From Sphaerolaimus hirsutus (Eukaryota; Nematoda; Chromadorea; Monhysterida; Sphaerolaimidae), in assembly GCA_964036195.1 (NCBI GenBank), contig OZ038457.1, forward strand, positions 18,441,147 through 18,505,146: DNA of 64,000 bases. The letters run 5' to 3'. Positions 1-14,300 of the stretch are shown piece after piece (positions within the stretch are counted from its first letter, which is position 1; every line of letters begins with the position of its first letter). A model generated the notes under the pieces. The model searched no databases. It was not told where the DNA came from and was given only the letters and a program-made list of their open reading frames with translations. The translations under genes were made by a program, and so were the position numbers.

Positions 1-2569
1 CCCCCCGCTCCCCTTTGGTATGTTTTGTGTCGCGCCGCCCCGCTGCACGGCTGTCATCTGCAATGTCACTCAGATAGTGATGGGAAGTGATAAGTGGTTT
101 TTATTTTTGGTGGTCTATTTGGTTGCACCAACCACCAAACTAGTTGGTCACTGCAGCTGTGGAAAACCTTTCCCTGCATCAATGGTGTAGCGATCGAGTT
201 GAAGATATTTGTTAGTGTTTGGCTTTGTCAGTTGTGTAGCTGTGGTTCACATGTGAACATAGTCCCTTCAGGATACAGTTTTTTTGACTTGTGAATTGTA
301 ACGATAATTTGAATTGTGCATTCACTATGCAGCCAAAATTTCATACATACCTTGACAAAAATTCTTCACTGAAGCCATAACACCAGAGAACACTGCCAAC
401 TGTCACACATAAATATTTCAGTATTCAGAAGATCTGTATTCTCAAAGAGACACACTTATGTACATTCCACTAAAATCAGTCATTAAATATTTTATTATTT
501 ATCTGGTTGTTCAGCTGAAGTGATTGTATTCACTGTTTTCCAACACAACTTTAAATCATAAATTCTTTCTCTCAAAGTGTTCACAAAAGTTTCAGTGTTT
601 TTCCAGCCCTAGTTCAAGGGGGTGGTGCATACAGAGAGGAACACTTGCAACAGTACCAGAATAACCCTGTTGTTTCTTGTGTATATTTTGTATCTAATGG
701 GCTTATTTTAGTGTACTTTGCATTTTAAGGGGGTATGCAAATACATACACGTGTAAAAGTGTTCTGTTTTTGTGATGTTTGTTTTTTGTTTGGGTCGTTG
801 GAAACATCAAAAATTTTGTGACTGTGGGAGATTACTTTTTCCAAGGAGATGGCATTCCACTTTCTCTCTAATGCTCTCAGCCATCCAGATTAGACATGAT
901 GAAATACAAAAAATGTTGGTAAACACTACAATTGAAAATCTGATGCTCAGACAGACTCATCCATTTTTCAGTCACAAAAATATGTGACATTTGATTTGGG
1001 TATTTTTGAACAAAAAGTATGCAAGTGTCTTCTACATCATTGTTGCATGAATGTACATATTACATACTCATTGTATCATACTTGCTTGAAAGAAACAAAT
1101 GGATAAATCGAAATTGACTGAATTTTCTGTGACAAACCATTCTAGATAATTAAAAAATCTATAGCATCAATTTAATTGTAACTTTTCCACCACTGAGCTG
1201 GTATGCCTGTCAACAACCTGCCCCCCACCAATCTACCACATAGTTGTAACAGCCTGTTAACATTTACCTAGAATACCTGGGTATTCAGGGTATTTATACT
1301 TCAGTTTATGGCAATGTTTGCCAAAAGATACAATTTTTGAAGTGAAATAAAAGCGAAAATAAGAATGAAAATAATGCATAACTGCTTGAAATTGTGAAAA
1401 CAGTGGTTTTTTCAAATGCTCAAATATTGGGAGCACTTTATGTTTACAAAATGCCCGTTAACATTCTATATTCTATACTTCTCACGGTATTTTACATTTT
1501 CATAAAAACAATCAACATTTGGAGAAAAAATTACGTTTATGTTTCCCAAAATACCAGTATTTAACAACTCAGTGTTGTCTGCCCCAAAGCTCTGTGACAC
1601 ACATACATGTACATAAATACATACACACTGAACACTGATAGAAAAACTTGGGAGGGGGGTTTCATCAAAATGTTTGCACATCGTGTATGCATGGGGGGGT
1701 ACATCAAATGCATGATCCTGCTACAGGAGGCGTTTGGACATTATGGTGGTTTGTCAAAGAGAAAGCTGTCTTATCGCTTATGTTTAAAGATTATTGTCTG
1801 GTTCCATACATTTTCAATCAAGCTACCTGTCAAGTGCCCAGTCCCTGCTTCAGCAAAATTGTAGCAATTTATTCCTGTAAGTAGCATATGCTAAGGGTCA
1901 AAAGTTCAAATCCCTTGTCAAATAACAGGCAAACTTTCAAATACCATATAAACATTTTTACAAAATCATTTAGGATTCTCCTATGAAATATGACACACTA
2001 TATTGAAATATGAAAATTCAAACAAACAACGACAAATTGAAAAAGTCCAGCATTGATACAATAATGGCCACATGCCTCCCAGCGGGCTGAAACGCTTATG
2101 TGAGCGCGGGGGGAGGGAAAAACACGTGAAACTAGGACGCGTTCGGTGTTCTTGTATGGCCAGCCGCGCTGCCGCGTTCCACCGCACTTCCCCGGTGCGG
2201 CAGAAAAAGTTTCACAATTTTTTTATCGCTTCCAAATTTTTTGGGCAACGCGCACAAATGCGGGTTTTTGACTCCGGTCGGCGCGCATGTACTTTTTTAT
2301 ATTTGTGCGTTACTCTATGTTGTATAACTTTTTGGGCGCAATTAAAAATCGAATATGAACCAGCTCTTACTCGGTGACTGGCTGTGATGCACGCAGTACA
2401 ATGACATCAATGGGTTTTGTCGTGCTGATTGAATCTGCAATAAAATTGCAATTAACTGCGACATCTGTGTGATCGAACCCAATTTGCAATATGTGTCAAG
2501 TCACTTGACTATGTGTCAATATGTGTCACTGCCATATGTGTCACTGCCAAAAGTGCCATGGACCATATT

Positions 2570-2805
2570 ATGTTGCACTAGTGCCAAGCGCCAGCGCCAG
2601 GTGCTTTCGTTCACAGCACAAACAAAAAATAGCACCAACCATCAAAGGTGCCATGACACTTTTATTGAGCATGACACCAAGTGGATGTGCCAATAGCAAG
2701 CACCACAGCAAAATGGTGGCAAGTACCAAAATGGTCATGGTACTTTTTGCATTGGTACTAGTGCAAGGCACCAGCACCATGGTGCTTTTACATCACTAGA
2801 CAATA
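2570..2805. repeat. Dispersed CTAGTGATG-type repeat (family E, degenerate)
   Basis: The sequence carries CACTAGTGCC near one side and GCTTTTACATCACTAG at the other, with GCACC/GGTGC blocks between. The same ends recur at 9995-10453, 46490-46629 and 46706-46883. It is probably a non-autonomous DNA transposon (MITE); the boundary on the left is uncertain. Confidence 0.4.
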
Positions 2806-3489
2806 GATCAGGCACTTTACTGTAGCAGTACTGCTGGCCATAAAGGCACCTAATTTTGAATGAAAGGTATACATATTTACTGCTGAATTTTTACAGCTTT
2901 TACTGATCTTTACTGGGCTTTACTGAACAATGGCTTTTCAGTTTTTCATCTGATCTCAAACAGCCTGAGGTGGCCAAACCCCATTTTCAGGAAAGGGGCC
3001 ACTGGGTTGCCATAGCCACTTGCCATTTTGCTGCAAGTGCTGAGATGTCACACTGTTTCTGATATCGAACTGTCTCCACCAAAATTTCAGTATGCATGCC
3101 GGGTGGCACTGGCATGTGGCACCAGGAGTGACAACAAGCAGCACCAATTTTTGTGGTTGAATGGATAGATTCGCATTAAAGTGAATGAATTTTTGGACAG
3201 TGTTTCTTTTGAGAATTCCTTCCATCCATATATCACCCGTTAAAAAGTGTACCAGACCGACATTTACCATAGATGTCACGTTTTTTTGACCGAAAAAGTG
3301 GAGTAAATTTCGCTCCTGTCCAAAAAGATCATCGAATCTCTTTTGAGACGAGTTTTTATGTCACGGTTGAACTTATCTAATCTGTTTCGGCTCCGTTCAA
3401 ACTTCAAGGGTTCGTTGCTCTAATTCCTGATAGGGAATGATCAGTGTTCGCTTAAGTTTCAAGTCTGTTTACCGCTGTACAATGACTCG

Positions 3490-3605
3490 TAGTGATGATG
3501 GAACGGCGCTAAAAAATGGCGCATAGCGCCTAGGGCGCACAGGGTGCCATAAAAAATGGCGCATTTTACACTACGATGGCGCCATAGAATGGCGCCATTC
3601 CGTCA
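3490..3605. repeat. GGCGCC-rich palindromic repeat
   Basis: Blocks of AATGGCGC and GGCGCCAT alternate and fold back on each other, starting at GTGATGATGGAACGGCGC and ending at GGCGCCATTCCGTCA. It resembles the internal part of the family E repeats. No coding potential. Confidence 0.45.
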
Positions 3606-6600
3606 AGTTACACTTATAACCAGGCGGTCGCGCGTTTTTTCCCCAGCGTTATGTACACTTTCGTTCCGAACAGGGGACACTTTTTGCACATAGACGGCGA
3701 ATACGCCTGCATATGGAAGTTTGGGTCCGAAAATTGCGTCCAAATTGCGAGCTGTTTTTCAAATTTTTTGCAGCGTTCGCTCTCGTTTTCATTATGGGAG
3801 GATATATATGTGTTATAGTTATATTTTTAACGAGAAAAAGCCTACAGTAAGACTCCGTATTAAATAAATATTCTGATATTATTCGACAGTTGGCGTTAAT
3901 TGCTGCCACTGTCGGAATAAACATTTTAAAGAAATTTTTTGACTGCACTTTTTTGTTATCGAAAAACCTTCCGACTTTCGACGGGATCAATTTACGACAA
4001 TATTATTTAGTGCACTACACGGATACAAAAAGTGTACATGTTTAGTTTATAGGGTGAAAATAAGTGCTCCAAATGTTTGTATAAATATGAAAAAAAACGT
4101 GCGCACATTAGAGCACGTTCTTGTTGCGAACTCGTGATTTTTTGGAACGCTGCGTCCCGCCTGGGCCGAATTTCAATTTGTAAAAGTTTACGAAAAATTT
4201 CGGCAAATGCAGAATGGAAAAACATCATTAGACATTGGTGGCAGTAAATGAAGATGAAATGTGAACACTTTCACAGAACAATCACTTCAGGACTGAGTGA
4301 AAAAATACTAGCACTTTGGGAAATATGTACACTGGGCTTTCAGGTTTAAAAAAACATTTGCAGCACAACATGAGGAAATTAATGAACTTTCACACAATGT
4401 GTATCCTTGATTTTCTCTAATAAACACATTTAGTAGGTGCAAAATCTACTTCAGGAAGTCAATATGCAAGTGAGAGATCTGGGAAATACCCAACTTTGGC
4501 TTTATAATAATTTTCTGCAAACTGATAGGTTAATAATAGTATAAGTGAATAGTAAAGGTCATCTCGCATAAATGAACATCTTCATATTTTTCACTCAAGT
4601 GACAATATAGCATTTTACAGATCTCTTATTTGAGGTGCTACTTCATTTGCACGGACTCCATTTACATGTACTTACATACAGAACTACCTAAAGATATTTG
4701 AGCTTCATTGTGAAGTACCAAACATCAAGTGTTATGTGATTGAACATGTCAAATGTGTCAGATGTTGTTGCAGTATACTGCAAAAATTATGACATTTTCA
4801 TGGAAAATTCATGACACACAAATTGGAATAGAGCACAGAGCAGGTATGGCAGGTACAGTGTGACAATATTTTTTACCAAACTCATTATTGAACTGGAGCC
4901 TATAAATGCATAGCTTCCTACATAGTTACCAAATCATTTTTTATTGTAAAAACATATGTCCCCACTACACTAAAAGTTTACAGGTTTTGGTGGAAAATCT
5001 GTATACAAACTGTTGTTTTTTACATTCTTTTTTATTCTACATCATTATGACGAGAAGTTGCAACTGGCATCACAGATTCATAGGTAGGTTTTACATTACC
5101 TGCTGAAGTGACATCAAACACTCTGTCAGTTCAGTAATGTGTGCCGATTTTTTTTGCCAGGAACCAATTCCTCCTACTTTTCTGTGTTCATTTTGCTTTC
5201 CCCATTTTCTTGAGGTTTTTGTTTTTCCCAACATTGAAAGAAATTCACTAGAAACAGTTATAAGGTATTCACAAGTTATTGAATCCAGATATAGAACAAT
5301 CCAAATCCATTAGGCCGGTCAGAAATTGAAACTTCGCCCAGGTTAAAATTTGTTATACCCAATGTTTAAACATATGTCAATACACACATAAATACACGTA
5401 TACCTATGTACATATTTATTTACCTATGTTTTTTGTTTAACCAAGGTACCTAATAATATAAAGGAACACTGAATTTTTTTCTCATATTTATGCAAACGTC
5501 TGCCAGTCTCCACTTGGCACCGGGAGCGAGACTGACTTTTTGCAATAGAATTCGATATTCAAGTGGATAAATAAGTGAAAAAGTGGTCGTAAAATCTTTT
5601 CTTTCAACCTTGTAAAACAGGATTTGCGGGCATAGAAAAAACATCGAAAAATTGAAGTACAAACTCTTTTTTCGTTGCAGATGTTCAAGATGTCTCTTTT
5701 TGTGTTTGCGTTAGATATTTGGATTTGATTTTGTGTATGTATTCTTTTTTCCGCACGCTTTCCGAACTTTTTAAACAAACAAAAATATGCGACAGAAAAA
5801 GCGCCTTTATCATTGTTCTCAACACATTTTATCAATACACTTTACGCAAAAACTGCGCAAGACTTTTTTTGGCGTATCTAAAAACACGTCAAACAAACCT
5901 TTCCATGAAAAGTAAATTACCGTAGTAATTACACGTTCGAAAAACGTGATAGCAGTTCCGAAGTTGGTAAGCCGCTACGCTCGCTGAGCGATGCAAAAGC
6001 GACAGTGCAAAATCATAGGCGCGTAAGGAAACATTTCCACGCAAAAAAATTTTTGCCGCTCTACACAGAAGCAAATTGCTTGTCGATGGTAAACAAAATA
6101 ACAACCGCTGCGTTGAAACTAGTTACCGTATATTCTTGAATATTCCCATGGAACAAATCCACCGCGAGTAACGTTCCCTTGAATAAATCCCCGTCTGACG
6201 TCAATATTGTTCACCCAGAGCGAAGCATCAAGTCATAAAAGTCATTTAAATATGTTTTTTTAAGTCTTCCAAGTAGTGAAGTAGCTTATGAAAAACTTAT
6301 CCCTCAGTTAACGTCTCTGTCAAACTCGTAGTAGTACGTCAAAAAAACTGAGTCATATTCAAAAAAGACGGTAGATGCTCACAAATAATTTACAAATTTG
6401 TAATTTTCACAATTTTGAGCATGCAAATGCACAAAAAAAAACAGTTTACCTACTTTCCAGCCATCGCGCTAAAAGTGGGCGGAGTCGAAATACTTTTTTT
6501 ATAACTTTTGCTTTTCGCCTTTCACAATGACTTTTTAGTTGCAAATATGAATCCGAAATTTTTATGCTAGATTTATCCGATTAAAGACTGAATCAATTTC

Positions 6601-8336
6601 GTGAAATTCAACTGCACTTTTAGTATTTTACGCGTTCATTTGAAACAGGTGAGATTTTCTGTTCGACAATTTATCCGATATTTTTAACTGATATATTTCT
6701 ATACGGTGTGTTTCAAAATAGCTGGGACATTGTGTTAAGTCACTTTACAATATGCGCAATTGTTCTGGGGGCATGATGTCTTTCATTAATATTTACAGTA
6801 GAATGTACTTTTGTTTACACTTTTGTTGAAAAAAAACTTTGTAAAAAGTATTTAGACAAGAATGACTGGGCCACACTATAAAATGTACGGATTCATACAG
6901 AACATGGAAGTGTGGTGTATTCAGGTCGCACTTGTAACAAAATAGTGTTTGAAAAAATACACCTATCATTTTGGACATCTTTTGCCTTTTGTCTCAGCGT
7001 TTTCATCCTTCAAAGATTGGCATGTGAGATGAAAGTCACAATAAATGCAAAAAAAATTCAAAACTTTTTGTGATTCTGGGTGCATTCGGAACAGTGACGC
7101 CAGCTGGCAGGTATCAAAAATATGTACAAACGTTTTAAGGCCTTTGCAAACTATTTTGGATTTGTAAACTAAAATTCTCAGTAGTCCAATAGAAATTATT
7201 GAAGGGACCACGAAATATTCTTCAGATTGTTATTAAACCAGTTATTAAATGGCATTATAATTATAAAATTTCAGTTTGCATACTGTAACTTTGCTGACTA
7301 CCTAACTGTACAGAAACATCTGTCACTGTGTTTTGTACACCGTTCTGAAAATGAAAATTAGAAGGAACATTGATGTTTAAAAACAACAAATTTGTATTAT
7401 TTTCATGTACATATTACATGTAATTATTACACACAAAGATTTTAATTGTAATTAATTTGAACTAGTTTCAATATTGAACACCTTTATGAGTGCGTCAGAA
7501 AACAGCAGTACATAAATATTCTACTTAGGTAATGTGCACATCACGCCAATTTTAATTTTTTTTACAAATGCACAATAATTCAGTAAATATGTATACTCAA
7601 TAAAATTTTTCCCGTCACTATGTCTCCAGCTCAAAATCGCAAAAGTTCAACATTTTTTTCTATCCGCATCCCATGCGTGTAAATTTGATTTCGGCACGAT
7701 TTTCGCAACGAAGATAGGAAAAATGGCGATCAATCAGCGAAATTTTCTGGCGTTCAAAAAAAAATTTCCTTTTGAATCGCGATGACACGCGTGCACTTTG
7801 CGCGGTTTTTTTCCGGATTTTTTTCCGTCCGCAGACTTGATCGATGTTCCCCGTGTTTTTAAATTGACATTTTATCCCCAGGGAATAATAAAACGGGTGG
7901 TAGTATTGATTTCTGACCTTTTTTCGTCAATTTATTCGCGGCGATTCCATTTTTGGCCAATCTTTTTTTTCTTGCAATTTATCTTGATAGTTTCATATTG
8001 TGTTTTTCACTTAACTAAAAATATGTTGTGTTGCATTGTATATTCTTTATTGGATAACACTACCTATATTTCTTGTAACTTCCATTTCAATACACTTTTA
8101 GGTGGCATTACACCTTGGAGAGTGGCATAACATCACCGAGACATATCACTACTATTAATTAATTGGCAATTGGCTCTTTGCCAACAGATCACCATTCAAA
8201 TTGCACCACCAGCGTACATACCTAAATGATAGTTGGTAAAATGCCTCTCTCATTTACCTGAAAAAGTTTCCTTAAAGTTTCATTCAACCAGAGGAGAAAG
8301 CGTTTTTAAAAGTCACTCACAAAAAAAACCCTAAAA

Positions 8337-11300
8337 ATGAGCGGAAATTCATCACCCGAAAGTGAGAAGTTCGGACATGGGTCATCAAATTTGAGGCAGC
8401 CTCATGTGGACACGGCAGCCACAACAAGCAGCAATAGAAGCAGTGAAAATGACCATTGTGATGTGGTGAGCTGGGTTTTCTTGAAATTCGTTGTATTTTT
8501 TTCTCCTTTTTTAAAGATTGAGTGGATGATTGTGTGGCAAAGGCAATAAACATGTTTGATTTGCATAGGGGCGAGGTTTTTCCTGTCTAAAAAAAATAAA
8601 ATGAACAGATTTTGTTCGAAGTATTAAGGTTCCATAACATGGAAATAGCATCCAATTAGGTAGATGCAAATCCAAAGTGTGAGTAAATCAAATCGTGATG
8701 AAAAAAATCAAATAACGGAAACTTCCCGATTCCTTGCATGATTTCTTAAAATTTTCTAATTTCATTTTGCATATGCAAACCAGTCGCTTTGACAATTGAC
8801 CAGGTGCCAGTTCCGCAAAATGAGAAGTGATAAGTGAAATGGCAAAGGCGAAGTAAAAGCGCAAAGGCGAAGTGAAATAAATGGCAAGTGAAATGGCATA
8901 AGCGAAGAGAATTACTTTTTTTCGCTTTTGCCAATTCACTTGCTGTTTCACTTCGCCTTTGCACTTTTACGTCGTCTTTGCCATTTCACGTCTCACTTCT
9001 GATTTTGCGGAACTGGCCCCTGTTTGCAAATTCCTCGTCACACCCCTCATGTTTACTTATCATCTGACAGTTTAAAAAAAGAACGAACGGTGTAGGCGCC
9101 CGAAAGAATGTGCACCACACAATCACTCAACCCAGACACAGAAAAAATACCATTTTTACCCCAAATAACCCCCACCCCCGAAATTCCCGCAGAACGGCCG
9201 GCGAACCCCCCTGGACGGTGGCATAATGCCAATAATTTACGGGCCCAATTGCAACCCGCTAATTCCCACCACCAGTGCGCCGGCGACCGCTACGCAAGAC
9301 GGTTTACTATCCGCGTTTGTGTATTATTGCAATCAGGTGAATGGAGTAGTTGCGAGGGGGGGGTGTTATGTGTGTGCATTTTGGATGAGGTGTTTTTTGG
9401 AGCTCTTTTTGTGTGTGATAATGTTGTGTTAGAAATTTTTTGGGTTTTCCCAGTGAGGTTTATTTTGCGAACAGTTTTCCCAGTGCAGACCGAAAAGAGC
9501 GGGTCGGAATAAGTTCCAACGCACAACACAATTGTGTCGCGCAGTTTTTGCGCGACACAATTGTGTTGTGCGTTGGAAATTCCGGTGAGCCAAAGAGCGA
9601 TCGCTCTTATTTCATTACTAGCCTACTGCCTCTTCCTGCGTTTGAGGTCTTGAAGAGGGGGGGGGGGGTAAATGCGTCCAGAACCTGGTAGACAAATGAA
9701 AAAATGCCAGCCACATGCCCACATTCAAACAGAGCCATTTGCATGATGATGATTTTCAATGTGCTGATTGGAAATTGTCATTTGAGTACGAGTGTTGTGT
9801 AACGTTCGCGATTGACGATAGGTACTCTGAAGATAATGTGAACATTTGTCAGATTATCCATTTGCACCTGCAAATTGATGTTCACCCAGGGTTCGGAACC
9901 ACATCGCAGTCCTTCAGGATTTTGTCAGGGAGTATCGGACATTTGTTGCAGTGCACCGCATACGCATACGCAAGCGACACAATCTGCGTGTCGCGACTAG
10001 TGACGGAAAAAGAACCAGGAAATATGGCACCGCACCGACACCGGTGCCCTTCCACAGAAATGGCACCTGGCACCATGGGCACCGGCAAAAAAATGGCACC
10101 GCACCGCACCGGCACCGGTGCTATTCTGAAAAAATAGCGCCGGCACCGAGGTGCACCGGCCAGTTGCCGGTGCTAGCACTGAAAGGCACCGCACCGGGCT
10201 GTGTTTTTAAAGTAATTATCGTGTATTTTCTTAGAAGCCGCACCTTTGGAGCTGCATATTTACACGAATTCTGTACCGATTTTGAATAAGCACATGCTGT
10301 GGACAAAATTTTACACCCTATGAAGACGTGGCCGGTGCCTTTCCCGGTGCCTTTTACCTTTTGCCCGGTGCCTTTGGCCCTGGTGCTCGCACCTTTGGCA
10401 CCAGCGATAAAATGCCCCGGTGCCAGTGCCCCGGTGCCTTTCCATCACTAGTCGCGACGACGCATTGTGCTGTAACATAAAATTGAGATCAAAGCAGCAA
10501 ATGACTGGGGTGATTTTGCCACCAGGGGACAGTACCAAACCCTGTAAACTACACATAAAATGTCAATCAAAACAAAAAAGAAAATATTTTATCACTGAAC
10601 TTTGCATGACAATTGACACTTTACTTTACATGCGTCATCACAATTGACACTTTGCATGACATTTTACATGACATTTGGCACTTTACTTTACACTTTACAG
10701 GGCTGGGATTGGCACCCGCAATGGTGGCTGGGACTAGGGTTGGAAAGTTAAAAAATTTGAGTTCGGGTATCCGGTCTAAAAGTTTGGGTTGAGTATCAAT
10801 CAGGTGCCAGTTCCAAAAAATAAGTATCGATGTTTGCTATCTTTATTACCAAATGAACCCTATGCCTTTATTGCCAAATGGACCCCCTTTTGCCATCGAT
10901 AGAACCAGTACAACTGAACACATTTTCAGGAAGAAGCAGGTGAACCCTGATATCTGACAACAATTTTGGTCAAGCATAAATAATGATGAGCATGATCTGC
11001 ATTGTGTTCAATTATATGAAATCAATATTGAACACATTTATGCACATTGGCAGCAAGCCAAATCTGATTGTTTCAAATATGAATGAAATAGTGCCAAATA
11101 AAAATATAGATAAAAAAATCAGATCCGAAAAAAATGGAAATCAGCTTAGTACTCTAGTACTTAGTACAGCTTAGGATGTAGCCAGGGGGCTGGCACCTAC
11201 CCTCCCTCCCAGGGACTGACATAAAAGATGCCAGGAATCGTTAAGGATTTGGGGAAAAATGTAGGTTTAGCTAGGTATTTTTGTAGGGTAAAGGGGTTGC

Positions 11301-14300
11301 GTTCGGGTAGTTCAGTCAGGTTCGGGTTCCAGATTTTGGCTCCAAAAATATCCGGGTATCGGTCACGGGTCCGGTTCCCAACACTACATGGGACGTCACT
11401 CGAACAGCCTGACCGTTGTTTTCGGGCTATTCGAGTTGTCCATTTGAAGCTATACGCTGCCCCCCGTTTTTATCAATCAGGGGCCAGTTCCGCAAATTTA
11501 GAAGTGAGAAGTAAAATGGCAAATGCGAAGTGAAATGAGAAGTGAGAAGTGAATTGAGAAGGAAAGCGGCAAAAGCGAAGTAAAATTTCTTTTTCTTTTT
11601 CTCTTTTTTTTCTTCGCTTTTGCAAATTTACTTGCCATTTCACTTCTCACTTCTCAATTTGCGGCTCTGGCACCTGACCACCTTTTCCTTTCACAACTAA
11701 ATTAAATCGCGCATTGTTTTTCTTCTCAACAAGTTGATGCGTTTATAAAAATGATCAATATCGATGAATAATGTTCTTGTTATATTGCGAAAAACCTCAA
11801 TGCTGTCATTTCTGATAGCCAGAATTTCACTCAAAATTTTAACCACAAACTAAAAATTCACGCTTTTCATTCAAATAATTTACCCAGTTTTCGCCACACG
11901 CCATAACTTTAGTAACATAGATTTTTATATTTACATCAGTAAGAAATGCAATATCGCATCACACTATTAACAACTGAAATCTGAATATGGTAGTAGTATC
12001 CATCTAACTCCGCCCACACGCAATTTCGCAAAATTATCGCTATCATTTCACATCACAATTATCACGGCAATTATCAGTGAAAATGACATAGGAATTAAAA
12101 ATTGTTACATTTAGTATCAGGCTAAAAATGTTGCCACAAGGCAGCACGGATACCTGTCACAAAGCTTCCATTATTCCCCATTTTACCATTTTTTTCATGA
12201 ATCACACCTCACGCGCGCATTTTACGGTAGCTAGCGGTGCCTTTGCGATTTGTAAAAAAATTTGCTTAGTCACTTCCGCTGCGCAATTGAACTGAGAAAA
12301 TGACCATTTTCCTTACAATTATTTTCCAGCAATTATTACACATGTAAATGTGACAGGGGTGGGGTAAAAATTTTGCCATATTTTATCATTTGATGACCTT
12401 TTCGGTGGTTATAAATGAAATCGACCACGATTTTTTTGCAGTTAAATGCGTAGGTAGCGTAGTTCACTCATTGGTTGCGGTGCTCATTTTCAGCTCACTT
12501 AGTTTTCATGACATCCTAATACCATTTTTTTCTGGCAATGACTTTTCAAGCCATTTTTATTTTTATTTTTGATACTGATCATTGCATTATCTGCTATCTT
12601 TATGCCAAAATAATTTTTTTATCAATATTGAGAAGAAAAATCTTCAAAAAAGATTCAGATATGTAAACCGAACCTGTGCAGATGCTTCTTAACAAAACAG
12701 TTCAAACCGGAAAATTCTTATTTTTCATGCATTAAAATTTTTAGCATGTTTATGAAAAAAAAGTCATGTAAGTTGAAATGGTTCCGCGTATCATCGTGAT
12801 TTTGCAGTCAGAATTTCATATGCAAATTAAAGTGTTTGCATAGGCGACGACTGAACACAAGGATGCACTTTAACATGGTGCCAATTAAGGAAATTAGATC
12901 TCAAGTTTCTTGCTAACAGAAAATAAGTTGCAAAGTTCTCATGGGAAACACTTCTGTAAATTGACCCATATATTTATTTGAAGCAATCCAGAGCGCTAAA
13001 CAAGCGCCAACACCTCAGAAATCGCCACAATTAACTATGCTACCCACCTAATTACCGTATCACAAAGCTACCATAACCCAAATCTGTTATCAAAGGGGGT
13101 GGGGGGATGCAAAAATGTGACCATGAGGTATGAATTACATCCGGTTGCTAATACTGCTGCCAGCGTCGATTTTTACCTGAGCACATGCAATAAATACATG
13201 CATTGTATGCACGCTATTTACTAGGAGACAATACATAATAATGCATGTGCTCAGCGGATTTGGTGTAGCGGATGTGACATTTGGATGTTGGGGATATGGC
13301 TAAATGAGGTATGAAATAATTACTTGGGGAATGTCATCAAATGTGACTTGTGCTTTCTGGGCTATGGTTATGTTATGGGAAGTATTTCAATATATAAATA
13401 GAGTGGTTTGATCTATATACATGCATTCAGTTGAGTCATGGAAATAATTATTTTTTACAATGTCTTTGGTGAAAGTGTACATCAACATGATGTCTCATGC
13501 CCAAAGAGTAAGTATGTCTAGTTGATAGTTCGGAATAGTTCATTGCAGCTATGTGTGCATCAATTACATGAAAATTTGAAGTTACTGGAAAAGCTAGAAA
13601 GCAGTTACTGTGACTTCACCATCTTCTTTTCAATGCACATGGACAATTGGGCATAAGCAACCATTTGTTTTTGTTCTGAAACCTGATATTTCATGTTTCA
13701 TGGGTTGAGTGAAATTTGGCAAATCATGAACTACTAAAATTACAGAACTGTACAATTTATGGTAACTAGGAGTGTGAACCACAAGCTATAGTGAAAATTC
13801 TTTTCATTCAGACATCTGTAAAACATAAAAACCATGCTTTTTGGGAGAACTCACCAACACTAGCAATAAAAATGTAAAAATATTTATATCAATTGTGCAT
13901 AGTGACTACCAAACAAAGTCACATTTTTCATCCTACCTACAAACAATGCCATTCGCTACAACAAAAAGCGTTCCCCTGACCTCTCGCGCGCAGCCTCCCC
14001 CTTTCACGAAAATGACAAAATATGATGCAGTTGGTCAAAAATGCACTGGACATTTGATGTGTGAGAGTCTACTGTAGCTTTTTTCGTGCTTATTTAGCTT
14101 TTCCAATACACAGGATTGGCTTTTTTATCACTCTGGAAGTTGGGAAAACGTTTTTATAGGGGTAAAAAATGTGTCAATAAATGTAGGTTGGATTACTTCA
14201 ACCATGGTGCCTTATTTTTGATTTATTTTCATGACGCGAATAATCACAAATTAAATGCCAATGGGATTCGCTGCGATTGGGGGATGCATGTGAAATGTTG

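Larger units (their letters stand above)
1..8336. other. Intergenic or far-upstream region without recognised genes
   Basis: No reading frame here shows recognisable domain motifs or a chain of phased exons. The stretch is AT-rich with scattered low-complexity runs. Visible repeats are CTAGTGATG-type short repeats around 2570-2800 and GGCGCC-rich palindromic sequence around 3490-3605. Promoter or 5' UTR sequence of the downstream zinc-finger gene may lie in the last few hundred bases, but no TATA box or initiator could be assigned. Confidence 0.5.

Noticed and set aside
2072-2377. Plus-strand frame of 101 codons
   Set aside because: Locally higher GC, but no motif, no phased exon partners and a competing minus-strand frame over part of it.
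9882-10194. GC-rich open frames around 10 kb on both strands
   Set aside because: They translate GCACCGG repeats of a family E element and have no splice or domain support.
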